A stretch of 64,000 nt of DNA from CAMDPA01 sp963825625 (lineage in GTDB: Bacteria > Pseudomonadota > Alphaproteobacteria > Rhizobiales > Hyphomicrobiaceae). Where the stretch lies: the NCBI GenBank assembly GCA_963825625.1, contig CAWGUF010000032.1:73930-137929 (forward strand), written 5' to 3'. The notes below the pieces were generated by a model. That model saw only the letters and a program-made list of their open reading frames with translations. It ran no database searches and was not told the DNA's origin. This document shows, in pieces, positions 48,320 to 56,018 of this stretch; the stretch's first letter is position 1, and each line of letters starts with the position of its first letter. The position numbers and the translations under genes were made by a program.

Positions 48320-48348
48320 TTGACAACCGGCCATCGATAGGGTTTAAT
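48320..48348 (+). promoter_or_regulatory. Sigma-70-type promoter of M28 copy 4
   Basis: TTGACA and TTTAAT are 17 bases apart, 25 bases before the ATG at 48373; AGGAGG at 48361-48366 is the ribosome site. Like copy 3 it ends in TTTAATATAT, so the promoter was probably duplicated with the gene. Confidence 0.75.
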
Positions 48349-48372
48349 ATATACTGGAATAGGAGGTTGGGG

Positions 48373-50835
48373 ATGAAAAAGCTGCTGAAAGCGGCCGTCG
48401 CGGGTGTTCTGTTCGCCGCGGCGGCGTACGCGTTACCCGCTGACCTCGTCGTCGTATCCGATAAGGAGGTACGGCCCGACGAGGCGGCGGGATTTTATTA
48501 TTTGGGCTCGTGCGCGGCGGGATTTTTGTATAGCGGCTCGAGCGCGGCGGTGGGCCGCGCGGCGCCGTACCGCCTGCTGGACCGCGATGCCCAACGCAAG
48601 GATTACTATATCATCTGGGCGCCGACGTGGGTCAACGTCAAGGCCGAAGCGTTCGCCCACCTGGGGACTTCGGCCCGACTTTCAGAATATGAGATATTAG
48701 TCGGCCTCGAGCCGGGCCTGGGCCCGGGCGCGCTGCGCGCCGTCGAGTACCGCATAGAGCTCCGCAAGCTCGAGCCGGTGACGCCGGTGGCCTGGCGCTA
48801 CGACGGCGAGGAGCCGCCGACGAAGAAGGACCCGCGTATAGAGGGAGCGATAAATACGATTACGGAGGCGGAGTACGCGGGTTATATTCGTACCCTCGAA
48901 AACTTCAAAACCAGGTATACCGATACTGCGGGTTCCAGGGAAGCCCGGGATTACATTCGTAGTTTCTTCGCGGCGCAAGGGGTAGAGACGTCGGTATTCC
49001 CCTTTGCCCTCGTAAAATTCGAGGAGGCTTTTTATCCGGGGGCGCCGGGGCATATTTTTATTTTAACGAATTGCGATACGTTTAAACGGACTAAGGACGG
49101 CGGCATAACTTGGGATACTATTTGCGCGGAGCCAACGAACACGGTGTGGGCTTCGTTTTGGTTAGACGAGAACGTCGCGTTTGTCCTCGGGGTCAACCCT
49201 AAAAATTATTTAGTTAAAACTACCGACGGTGGAAACAGTTGGGAGACGTTGTCTTCAATCGTCTGGGCGCCCGGGGTTAGGGTGATGTATTTCGCCGACA
49301 ACGTTAACGGTTGGCTCGGAGGCAAAACGAACAGGGGTTTTATTTTAAAGACCTTAGATGGGGGCACAACCTGGCAAGAGCAAAACATTCCGGCGGATTT
49401 CGGCGCCGTCGAAAGAATAAATTTCTTCGACGCATACCACGGCTGGGCGGCAAGCAGCAGCGCCGTATTATACACCGGCGACGGCGGTTCGACGTGGCTC
49501 GAGTGTAGCGCGCCTGTAATTTCTATAACGGATTTAGCCGCGACGGGCCCGAGCGAAGCGTGGGCCGCCTCCGCCGCCGAAAAGCTGCTTCACACCGTCG
49601 ACGGTTTGAACTGGACTTGGGTCGATCCCGGGTTCGGGTCGTATTTCTCCCATATCGAGTTCCCCGATTCGACGCACGGCTTCGCCGCCGGCGGTAAGCT
49701 TATCGCTACCGACGACGGCGGCGTTACCTGGAAAGAAGTAACGACTGCGCCTCAAATGGGTTACGGCCTTTTTTCGTTCGCGGACAGGTTCCACGGCGTC
49801 GTTGGCGACTGGACCGGCGACAACCTCTATTGCACCGACGACGGCGGCGAAACGTTCGTTAGCATAATTGAGGGCATAGACTTAAACGAGTATAACGTTA
49901 TAGGCGAGAGGCGCGGGGCCGAAGCCGCCGACGAGATCGTTATTATCGGCGGCCACTTCGATTCAATCTCTGGGGACCAGCTCCCGTCCTTGTGTCCCGG
50001 CGCGGACGACAACGCGTCCGGGACGGCTTGCGCTATGGCCGCGGCGAGGGCTTTTCGGGGGATGTCTTTTAAAAGGACCGTTCGGTACGTCGCTTTCGGC
50101 GCCGAAGAGCACGGGTTGATTGGAAGTAAGGCTTACGCCGAGCACTGTGCCCAAAAAGGCGAGAATATAGTCGCGGTCCTCAACGCCGACATGGTCTGCT
50201 ACGACGAGGAGGGGGGTGCGCGCGACGACTTTTCGGTCGCCTGCGAGGATTGTTATTGGCTGTTCGATTATATACGAGCCGTAGGAGGTTTTTACGGGAA
50301 TAGTTTGATCTACGACCCTATAGACGGCTTCGGTGACGAGCTTTCTTTTAGGAACGTAGGCTACGATGCCGTCGGCGTTATAGAGGGGGAAGTGGGGTCC
50401 GGCGGTCATCAGAGTTACCCTTGGTATCATTCTACGATGGATACCCTCGACAAGCTCCACCCCGAGCTCGGCGTCCGCTTCTGCCGGGATTGTGCGGCTA
50501 TGTTCGCACACCTCGCGGGTATAAGTGACGTCGGCGTAAACGACCCGCGACCGGGCGGGGCGGCGGTTCCGTTCGCCCGCCCCTTCACCGTCTACCCGAA
50601 CCCGTACTGCTACGCGGCGTCTGTGGGCGGCGTAAGCTTCGTCGGTTTGAAAGCTCCGGCGACGGTGGAGCTGTACGACCTCGCCGGTCGGCGCGTCGCG
50701 CGGGAGGAGGTGCCCGCGGGCTGCGACGAGTGTGTGTGGCGGCCTGCGGCGGGGGCCGCCGCACCGGGCGTCTACCTCTACCGCGTCGAGGGACAGGAGC
50801 AGCGGAAAGCGGGCAAAGTAGTCGTCGTGAAATAA
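48373..50835 (+). CDS. M28 peptidase with inserted YCF48-like propeller, copy 4 (best-preserved)
   Basis: This 820-residue copy is the reference for the array. Signal is 1-20 (AAAAYA-LPAD). The N-terminal domain is ~21-150. Peptidase part 1 is ~158-212 (YAGYIRTLENFKTRY, AQGVETSVFPF). The propeller is ~215-505. Catalytic part is ~508-715: His528 and Asp530 in GGHFDS, bridging Asp546 in GADDNASG, catalytic Glu578 and zinc Glu579 in FGAEEHG, Asp606 in LNADMV, His686 in YPWYHS. The sorting-type domain (739-820) has YPNPYCYAAS and ends GKVVVVK. NVIGERRG at ~508 continues the fold interrupted at ~212. The substrate is unknown. Confidence 0.92.
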   Translation: MKKLLKAAVAGVLFAAAAYALPADLVVVSDKEVRPDEAAGFYYLGSCAAGFLYSGSSAAVGRAAPYRLLDRDAQRKDYYIIWAPTWVNVKAEAFAHLGTSARLSEYEILVGLEPGLGPGALRAVEYRIELRKLEPVTPVAWRYDGEEPPTKKDPRIEGAINTITEAEYAGYIRTLENFKTRYTDTAGSREARDYIRSFFAAQGVETSVFPFALVKFEEAFYPGAPGHIFILTNCDTFKRTKDGGITWDTICAEPTNTVWASFWLDENVAFVLGVNPKNYLVKTTDGGNSWETLSSIVWAPGVRVMYFADNVNGWLGGKTNRGFILKTLDGGTTWQEQNIPADFGAVERINFFDAYHGWAASSSAVLYTGDGGSTWLECSAPVISITDLAATGPSEAWAASAAEKLLHTVDGLNWTWVDPGFGSYFSHIEFPDSTHGFAAGGKLIATDDGGVTWKEVTTAPQMGYGLFSFADRFHGVVGDWTGDNLYCTDDGGETFVSIIEGIDLNEYNVIGERRGAEAADEIVIIGGHFDSISGDQLPSLCPGADDNASGTACAMAAARAFRGMSFKRTVRYVAFGAEEHGLIGSKAYAEHCAQKGENIVAVLNADMVCYDEEGGARDDFSVACEDCYWLFDYIRAVGGFYGNSLIYDPIDGFGDELSFRNVGYDAVGVIEGEVGSGGHQSYPWYHSTMDTLDKLHPELGVRFCRDCAAMFAHLAGISDVGVNDPRPGGAAVPFARPFTVYPNPYCYAASVGGVSFVGLKAPATVELYDLAGRRVAREEVPAGCDECVWRPAAGAAAPGVYLYRVEGQEQRKAGKVVVVK

Positions 50836-50859
50836 TCGTTTAAAAGAAGGCTTTTTTAA

Positions 50860-50888
50860 CCGGCCTGCGTAATGCGGGCCGGCGTTTT
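50860..50888 (+). terminator. Rho-independent terminator after copy 4
   Basis: Stem CCGGCCTGC/GCGGGCCGG (8 of 9 paired) with a GTAAT loop is followed by CGTTTT. Confidence 0.7.
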
Positions 50889-50931
50889 CACGCCGCGGCC
50901 TCGGGGCCGTTCATTTTTTCCCCTTAAAGAT

Positions 50932-50959
50932 TTGCTATTTTAGCTGAGTCTGCTATAAT
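50932..50959 (+). promoter_or_regulatory. Sigma-70-type promoter of copy 5
   Basis: TTGCTA and a perfect TATAAT are 16 bases apart, 33 bases before the ATG at 50992. It is unlike the TTTAATATAT promoters of copies 3 and 4. Confidence 0.65.
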
Positions 50960-50991
50960 TAACGTACTGCATAGCGCGTTTTGGTAAGCTT

Positions 50992-53136
50992 ATGGCGCCT
51001 AAAACTTTGAAAATCCCCGCCATATTTATGTTAGTGCTGGCCGCGGCCGTACCCGCCCGACCGGACGAGCCGCCGCCGGCGACACGCGACCCGGCCGTCG
51101 CCGCGGTTTTGGACGATATCACGCCGGACGCCCTCGGCGGATACATCCAAACGCTTCAAAATTACAAGAGCCGGTATTCCTATATGCCCGGGTGCGACGA
51201 CGCGCGCGATTATCTACGGCAGTTTTTACTCGCCTCCGGTTACAGGACCCACCTACAGGAGTTCGAGGGGACGTACCTCAAGAAGGTTTTTTGGGGCGAC
51301 GCCGACAAGGCCGCCTGGGTTTTAACCGCGGGCAGCACCCTTTACGGTTCGACGGACGGCGGCGCTACGTGGCGGCGGCAGGTCCCGGCCGCGCCCGGCC
51401 ACGTCTACGACGCCCACTTCGTCGACGCGGCCGTGGGTTACGCGGCCTCGGCGAAAGGCGCCATAATCAAAACCGAGGACGGCGGCCGGACGTGGGAGAG
51501 CGTCCGCGCCGAAAAGTCGTCCGCCGAAGCCGTACGCGCGATATTTTTCCTCGACCGCGACGTCGGCTGGGCGGCGTGCGGGGACGGAACGTCGAGCCGC
51601 ATCCTGCATACCGTTGACGGCGGCTCGAGTTGGTCCGTCCAAACGTTGCCGCCGTACGGCTACCCTCACGCCATAGCTTTCGGCGACGCCAAGAAGGGTT
51701 GGGCCGTCCCCAACTGGTACGAGGACAACGTCGTCCTCCGCACCGAGGACGGCGGCGCGGCGTGGACGGCGCAGGACTTCCCGGTTCCGCCGGCGGACGT
51801 ACGCTCGTTCGCGGCCGTAGATGGCGACGTCGCCTGGGCGGCGTACGGCGCCCCGCGCCTCGTCTATACCGACGACGGCGGCTCGAGTTGGAAGTTTGTG
51901 GAGATGCCCTCCGGGGCCGAGGCCGTAGTAACGGCGGTGTGCTTCGTCGACGCCGCCACCGGTTACGCCGCCGGGGACGGCGTGATATACAAAACCGAAG
52001 ACTACGGCATGACGTGGCTCTCGCTGCCGGGGGTGCCGGAGGTCTTTTGGGGCGGCGCGGCCTTCGGCGACGCCGACCACGGCCTGTTTATCGACCTCTT
52101 CGGCCGCGAATTGTATTTGACCGGCGACGGCGGCCTAACTTTCAAGAGTATTCGCGACCGGCTCGATATGTACTGGGAGAACGTGATAGCCGAGAAAACG
52201 GGCGCGACGGCGCCGGACGAGATAATTCTCCTGGGGGCCCACTACGATTCGGCCTCCGACAGGCCGGCGGACGGGGCGCCCGGCGCGGACGCCAACGCCT
52301 CGGGCGTGAGCTGCGTCCTGGCCGCGGCGGCGGCCTTCCGCAACCTCGACGTCGACCGAACGCTGCGGCTCGTCCTCTTCGGCGGCGGCGAGCAGAGTTA
52401 CCTCGGCAGCCGCGCGTACGCCGAGGAGGCGCTGTCCAAGGATGAAAACGTCGTGGCCGCGGTCATTTTGGATATGGTCGGGTACGACGAGGACCAGGGC
52501 CGCCGCGACGACGTTATCGTGAGGGTGGACGGGGGCTCGATATGGCTCGGCGACTACGTGGCCGCCGTCGCCAAGCTCTACAACCTCGGGTTGCTGTTCG
52601 ATTATCACCTCTACGGCGGCCCGGGCGACCACGCCGCTTTTTGGGAAGCCCGCTACGATTCCATCGGCCTTTTCGAGGGCGGCCCCGGCCACAACTCGGA
52701 CCTCACGTACCCTTACTATCATACGTCGGACGATACGCTTGATAAATTGAACCTCGCCCTCGCGGCGCGGACGGCGAAGGCCGCGGCCGCGACCGTCGCG
52801 CACCTCGCCCGCTCGGATTATATCGGCGTGGGCGATGACGCCGTTGCGACGGGGTCGAAGCCGCGGCACCGGCCCTGGGCCGTATTTCCCAACCCGTTCA
52901 CGTACGGCTCGGCCGCCGGGGTAACGTTCGACGGCGTCTCGGCGCCGGCCGCCGTGAGCGTTTACGACGTCGCGGGCCGGAAGGTCGCCGGCCTGGACGT
53001 AGCCGCGGGGGTGGAGCGCTTCGTGTGGCGGCCCGGCCGCCGCGACGGCGGCCCGCTCGCGCCGGGAGTTTACGTCTACCGCGTTCTGGGGGAAGGCCAG
53101 CGTAAGGTCGGTAAACTGGTCGTCTGCAGGCCGTAA
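50992..53136 (+). CDS. M28 peptidase paralogue with propeller, catalytic residues lost (copy 5)
   Basis: This is a 714-residue secreted protein. It has a signal (IFMLVLAAAVPA) but lacks the ~120-residue N-terminal domain of copies 1-4. It has peptidase part 1 (YIQTLQNYKSRY), propeller blades to ~385, and a catalytic part. His417 (GAHYDS), Glu467, Asp494 (ILDMVGY) and His577 (YPYYHT) remain. The bridging Asp is Ala434 (GADANASG) and the catalytic Glu is Gly466 (FGGGEQS). Peptidase activity should therefore be lost or much weakened. It ends in a diverged sorting-type domain (VFPNPFTYG to GKLVVCRP). It is probably a binding or scaffold paralogue. Confidence 0.88.
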   Translation: MAPKTLKIPAIFMLVLAAAVPARPDEPPPATRDPAVAAVLDDITPDALGGYIQTLQNYKSRYSYMPGCDDARDYLRQFLLASGYRTHLQEFEGTYLKKVFWGDADKAAWVLTAGSTLYGSTDGGATWRRQVPAAPGHVYDAHFVDAAVGYAASAKGAIIKTEDGGRTWESVRAEKSSAEAVRAIFFLDRDVGWAACGDGTSSRILHTVDGGSSWSVQTLPPYGYPHAIAFGDAKKGWAVPNWYEDNVVLRTEDGGAAWTAQDFPVPPADVRSFAAVDGDVAWAAYGAPRLVYTDDGGSSWKFVEMPSGAEAVVTAVCFVDAATGYAAGDGVIYKTEDYGMTWLSLPGVPEVFWGGAAFGDADHGLFIDLFGRELYLTGDGGLTFKSIRDRLDMYWENVIAEKTGATAPDEIILLGAHYDSASDRPADGAPGADANASGVSCVLAAAAAFRNLDVDRTLRLVLFGGGEQSYLGSRAYAEEALSKDENVVAAVILDMVGYDEDQGRRDDVIVRVDGGSIWLGDYVAAVAKLYNLGLLFDYHLYGGPGDHAAFWEARYDSIGLFEGGPGHNSDLTYPYYHTSDDTLDKLNLALAARTAKAAAATVAHLARSDYIGVGDDAVATGSKPRHRPWAVFPNPFTYGSAAGVTFDGVSAPAAVSVYDVAGRKVAGLDVAAGVERFVWRPGRRDGGPLAPGVYVYRVLGEGQRKVGKLVVCRP

Positions 53137-53157
53137 CGCCGTCCGAAGCCGGTTTCC

Positions 53158-53182
53158 GCCGCCGCGTTCGGCGGCTTTTTTT
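53158..53182 (+). terminator. Rho-independent terminator after copy 5
   Basis: A perfect 7-bp stem GCCGCCG/CGGCGGC with a CGTT loop is followed by seven T residues, 22 bases after the stop. It closes the array. Confidence 0.88.
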
Positions 53183-53400
53183 ATGCGCCGTGCGGCGATA
53201 TCGGCGGACGGTTTTTTTCTCTTGCTATTTAACGCGGCGTCTTTTAGTATGATTTAAAGTGCGTATGTAGGCCGCGAACGGCGGCTCGGAATATTTGAAG
53301 TTATCGTAAGGTAGAATTAGATTTGGGCCGCGGCTTAGGGCGCCGCCGTCGCGCGGGGCTCCGGTTGGCGGTCGTTCGCCGGGAACGGAAGCAGTTGCCT

Positions 53401-53901
53401 ATGGAAGCCACAGCGACCGTGGCGTTATACCCGGGGACGTTCGACCCGGTAACGTACGGCCACCTCGACATCGCGGAGAGGTGCGTACGCATATTCAACC
53501 GCCTTATAATGGCGGTTGCCGTCAACCCTATGAAGGAGCCGCTGTTCGACGTCGACGAGCGGCTCGAGATGCTGCGCGCCGTTACGAAGGACCTGGCGGG
53601 GGTCGAGGTGGACAGGTTCGAGGGCTTGACGGTGGAATATGCCCGGAAGCGCGGCGCCCAGGTGATAGTGCGCGGCTTACGCGCTCTCTCGGACTTCGAA
53701 GAGGAGTTCAAGATGGCGTCCGCCAACCGTAAGCTCGCCGACGAGATCAACACCGTGCTTATGCTGCCGTCGGAGAAATATTTCTACCTGAACTCCAGCC
53801 TGGTGAGAGAGATTGCGCGGCTGGGCGGGCCGGTGGGTTGTTTCGTGCCGCCCGGGGTAGAGGAGCGTTTACGCGAAAAGCTGGCGTCGCGGGCGTATTG
53901 A
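53401..53901 (+). CDS. coaD: Phosphopantetheine adenylyltransferase
   Basis: This 166-residue enzyme of coenzyme A synthesis transfers AMP to 4'-phosphopantetheine. The nucleotidyltransferase motif is YPGTFDPVTYGHLDI, and ISSSSVRE-type substrate residues appear as NSSLVREIARLGG. Other family stretches are VRGLRALSDFEEEFKMA and LPSEKYFYLNSS. The ATG at 53401 gives the standard length; an upstream frame adds Arg-rich sequence. A TTGCTA / TATGAT promoter-like pair lies near 53,222-53,254. The universal stress gene starts 1 base after its stop. Confidence 0.95.
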   Translation: MEATATVALYPGTFDPVTYGHLDIAERCVRIFNRLIMAVAVNPMKEPLFDVDERLEMLRAVTKDLAGVEVDRFEGLTVEYARKRGAQVIVRGLRALSDFEEEFKMASANRKLADEINTVLMLPSEKYFYLNSSLVREIARLGGPVGCFVPPGVEERLREKLASRAY

Positions 53902-53902
53902 T

Positions 53903-54361
53903 ATGCCGGAAGAACTTATAAAAGAGGGCGGTTTCCATACCGTAGTGATGAGCACCGACGGCACGCCGTTCGCGGCGCGCGCCGTGGAGGCGGCGTTCCG
54001 TCTGGCCAAGAGGGAAGGCGCGAAACTTATAGTAATTTCGGTTATAGATACGTCGGTGCTCGCGGATTTCGTCGGCGAGCCGCCGCGCCAGCGCCGCAAG
54101 ATGGAGCGCGAGCTCGAAATAAACGCCGAAGAGGCCGTGGCCCGGGTGGGCAAGTTGGCCGCCCGCGAGGGCGTAGACGCGGAGATGATAGTGAAGAAAG
54201 GCCGTCCCCACATCGAGATCGTTACGGTGGCGAGCCAGGCGGAGGCGGACCTCATCGTGATGGGCAAGAGGAGCGGCTACCGGACGGGGCGCAATCCGGT
54301 GGGCAGCGTCACCCGACGCGTCGTCGAGGACGCGGACTGCGCCGTCCTCGTGGTCCCCTGA
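53903..54361 (+). CDS. Universal stress protein (UspA family)
   Basis: This 152-residue UspA-fold protein has the ATP-binding motif G-2x-G-9x-G-S/T visible as MGKRSGYRTGRNPVGSVTRR, and AVLVVP at the end. The N-terminal VVMSTDGTPFAARAVEAAF supplies the adenine-side Asp. It is encoded 1 base after coaD, so the two are translationally coupled. It probably senses energy or stress status; no partner is named. Confidence 0.9.
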   Translation: MPEELIKEGGFHTVVMSTDGTPFAARAVEAAFRLAKREGAKLIVISVIDTSVLADFVGEPPRQRRKMERELEINAEEAVARVGKLAAREGVDAEMIVKKGRPHIEIVTVASQAEADLIVMGKRSGYRTGRNPVGSVTRRVVEDADCAVLVVP

Positions 54362-54391
54362 ACCCCGGGGCGCGGCGAAACGAGTTTGGCC

Positions 54392-54420
54392 TTGACACCC
54401 CGCGCGCGGGTTGGTAGACT
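54392..54420 (+). promoter_or_regulatory. Sigma-70-type promoter of phnD-like gene
   Basis: TTGACA and TAGACT are separated by 17 bases, 38 bases before the ATG at 54459. The fit is near consensus. Confidence 0.75.
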
Positions 54421-54458
54421 TTAAAACGTAAGCTTTTATCAATAACCGGGAGCGAGAT

Positions 54459-55364
54459 ATGAGAAGAGTGCTTGCCTTCATAACGGTAGTAGCTTTAACG
54501 GCGGCGTGCGCGGCGATGTTGTCGTGCCGGCGAGGTGAAGACATTTCGGAGATGGAACCGAACGTCGTCCTTCTCGGGCCGACGTTCGGCGCGGCCGCGG
54601 CGCCGAAGCAGTTCGGACCGCTCGCGTCCTATCTCCAGGAGAAGGTCGGCCAGCCGTTCGAGTTCCGACCGACCAAGTCGCGCGATGAGTTCGCGTCCTT
54701 GGTGACGGAGGGCAAGGCTACCTTCATCTTCGCTAATCCCTTGGACTACTTCGAAGTCGCCGACCAGTGCATCGTCCTCGTCAAGCCCAATTACCCGGGC
54801 AAGGGGTCGATGGTCCAGGGCGGTATTATCGTCAAAGAGGGAGAAGCGGTGAAGATCCGCGAGGTCACCGAGTTGAAGGGCAGCTCTATTATGATAGTGT
54901 CGAAGAGCTCGCTCGACGGCTACCTGTCGCAGAAGATGTTCTTCGAACGCAGCGGCCTCGACCTCGACCTCGACTTCGACCTCCGCGAATCCCCCGACGG
55001 GACTCCGGAGAGCGTCATTACCGCGGTGGCTGCGGGGGAAGTGGAGTACGGCTGCGTACCGGCCGAGTTCTTCCCCGACCGCAAGCCGCTCAAGGGCGCC
55101 GAGATTTTGACGTACTCCGAGAAGGTGCCGGTGGAAGTTTTCGCCTTCGTCCAGATGGGCGGCGACAAGATGCTGGGCGGCAAAGTGCGGGATATTTTAA
55201 AGGCCATCCCGAAGGGCGATCCGCTGCTGAAGCCGATAGGCGTGGAGAGTTTCATACTGGCTACGGCCACGGAGTACGACCTGGTTACGAATTTCCTGAC
55301 CCAGGATAAAATAGATAAGGCTCAACGGTTATCCGAGGCGCCGGCGGAAGCCGGTCCGTCCTAA
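54459..55364 (+). CDS. PhnD-like phosphate/phosphonate-binding lipoprotein
   Basis: This 301-residue lipoprotein has a signal ending LSC at residue ~23 and the PhnD-type solute-binding fold. FGAAAAPKQFGPLASYLQEKVG and FEFRPTKSRDEFASLV begin it, ATFIFANPLDYF is the ligand region, and VTELKGSSIMIVSKSSLDG continues. Relatives bind phosphonate, phosphite or phosphate, and some act as sensors. No permease or ATPase gene is adjacent, so it may be a sensor or donate to a distant transporter. It has its own strong promoter. Confidence 0.82.
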   Translation: MRRVLAFITVVALTAACAAMLSCRRGEDISEMEPNVVLLGPTFGAAAAPKQFGPLASYLQEKVGQPFEFRPTKSRDEFASLVTEGKATFIFANPLDYFEVADQCIVLVKPNYPGKGSMVQGGIIVKEGEAVKIREVTELKGSSIMIVSKSSLDGYLSQKMFFERSGLDLDLDFDLRESPDGTPESVITAVAAGEVEYGCVPAEFFPDRKPLKGAEILTYSEKVPVEVFAFVQMGGDKMLGGKVRDILKAIPKGDPLLKPIGVESFILATATEYDLVTNFLTQDKIDKAQRLSEAPAEAGPS

Positions 55365-55375
55365 GGCCGTCTAAG

Positions 55376-55981
55376 TTGCGAGCGTTTCACGAATTAGGCC
55401 GGCGGGTAAGCAAGAAGCTATTATATCCGCCGGCCCGTTTAATGGGCCGGCTCGGCATCAGCCCCACCGTCTTCACGCTGTTCGGCCTGGTGCTGGCCGC
55501 GGGGGCGGGGGTGGCGTTCGCGTTCGGGCGGCTGCGGACCGGTGCGTTGCTCGTGCTGGCCGCCGGCTTCGCCGACATGGTCGACGGCGCGGTGGCGCGG
55601 GCGAACGAGAGCGGCAGCGCGTTCGGGGCGTTCATGGATTCGGTCGTGGACCGCTACAGCGAGGCCGCCTACTTCACGGGCTTGGTTTATTTGTACGCCG
55701 CCGGCCGGGATACGGTTATGGCGGTGCTCGCGGTCCTGGTCTTGACCGGTTCGCTCTTCGTATCGTACACCAAGGCCCGGGCCGAGTGTTTGATAGACGA
55801 GTGTAAAGTCGGCATCATGGAGCGGCCGGAGAGGGTTGTTATCCTCGCGCTGGGATACCTCGTTGGGGGATACGGCCCTTTGGCGGCGCTTTTGCTTTTA
55901 GCGGCGTTGACTCATTTCACGGCGATCCAAAGGATATTGTATACGCGGGCCAGGCTCGCGTCTTCCTCTCGGGAGCGCTAA
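55376..55981 (+). CDS. CDP-alcohol phosphatidyltransferase
   Basis: This is a 201-residue integral membrane enzyme. The catalytic motif D-G-x2-A-R-x8-G-x3-D-x3-D is complete as DGAVARANESGSAFGAFMDSVVD, followed by several hydrophobic helices. It would transfer a CDP-activated lipid to an alcohol such as inositol or glycerol phosphate, making a phospholipid headgroup. The start is TTG at 55376, 11 bases after the phnD-like stop. It precedes UbiA and geranylgeranyl reductase genes, so archaeal-type lipid headgroups are a plausible product. Confidence 0.88.
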   Translation: MRAFHELGRRVSKKLLYPPARLMGRLGISPTVFTLFGLVLAAGAGVAFAFGRLRTGALLVLAAGFADMVDGAVARANESGSAFGAFMDSVVDRYSEAAYFTGLVYLYAAGRDTVMAVLAVLVLTGSLFVSYTKARAECLIDECKVGIMERPERVVILALGYLVGGYGPLAALLLLAALTHFTAIQRILYTRARLASSSRER

Positions 55982-56018
55982 GCGCGGCGACCGGCGTGCC
56001 GCGCGGTACGGAGTGGTA

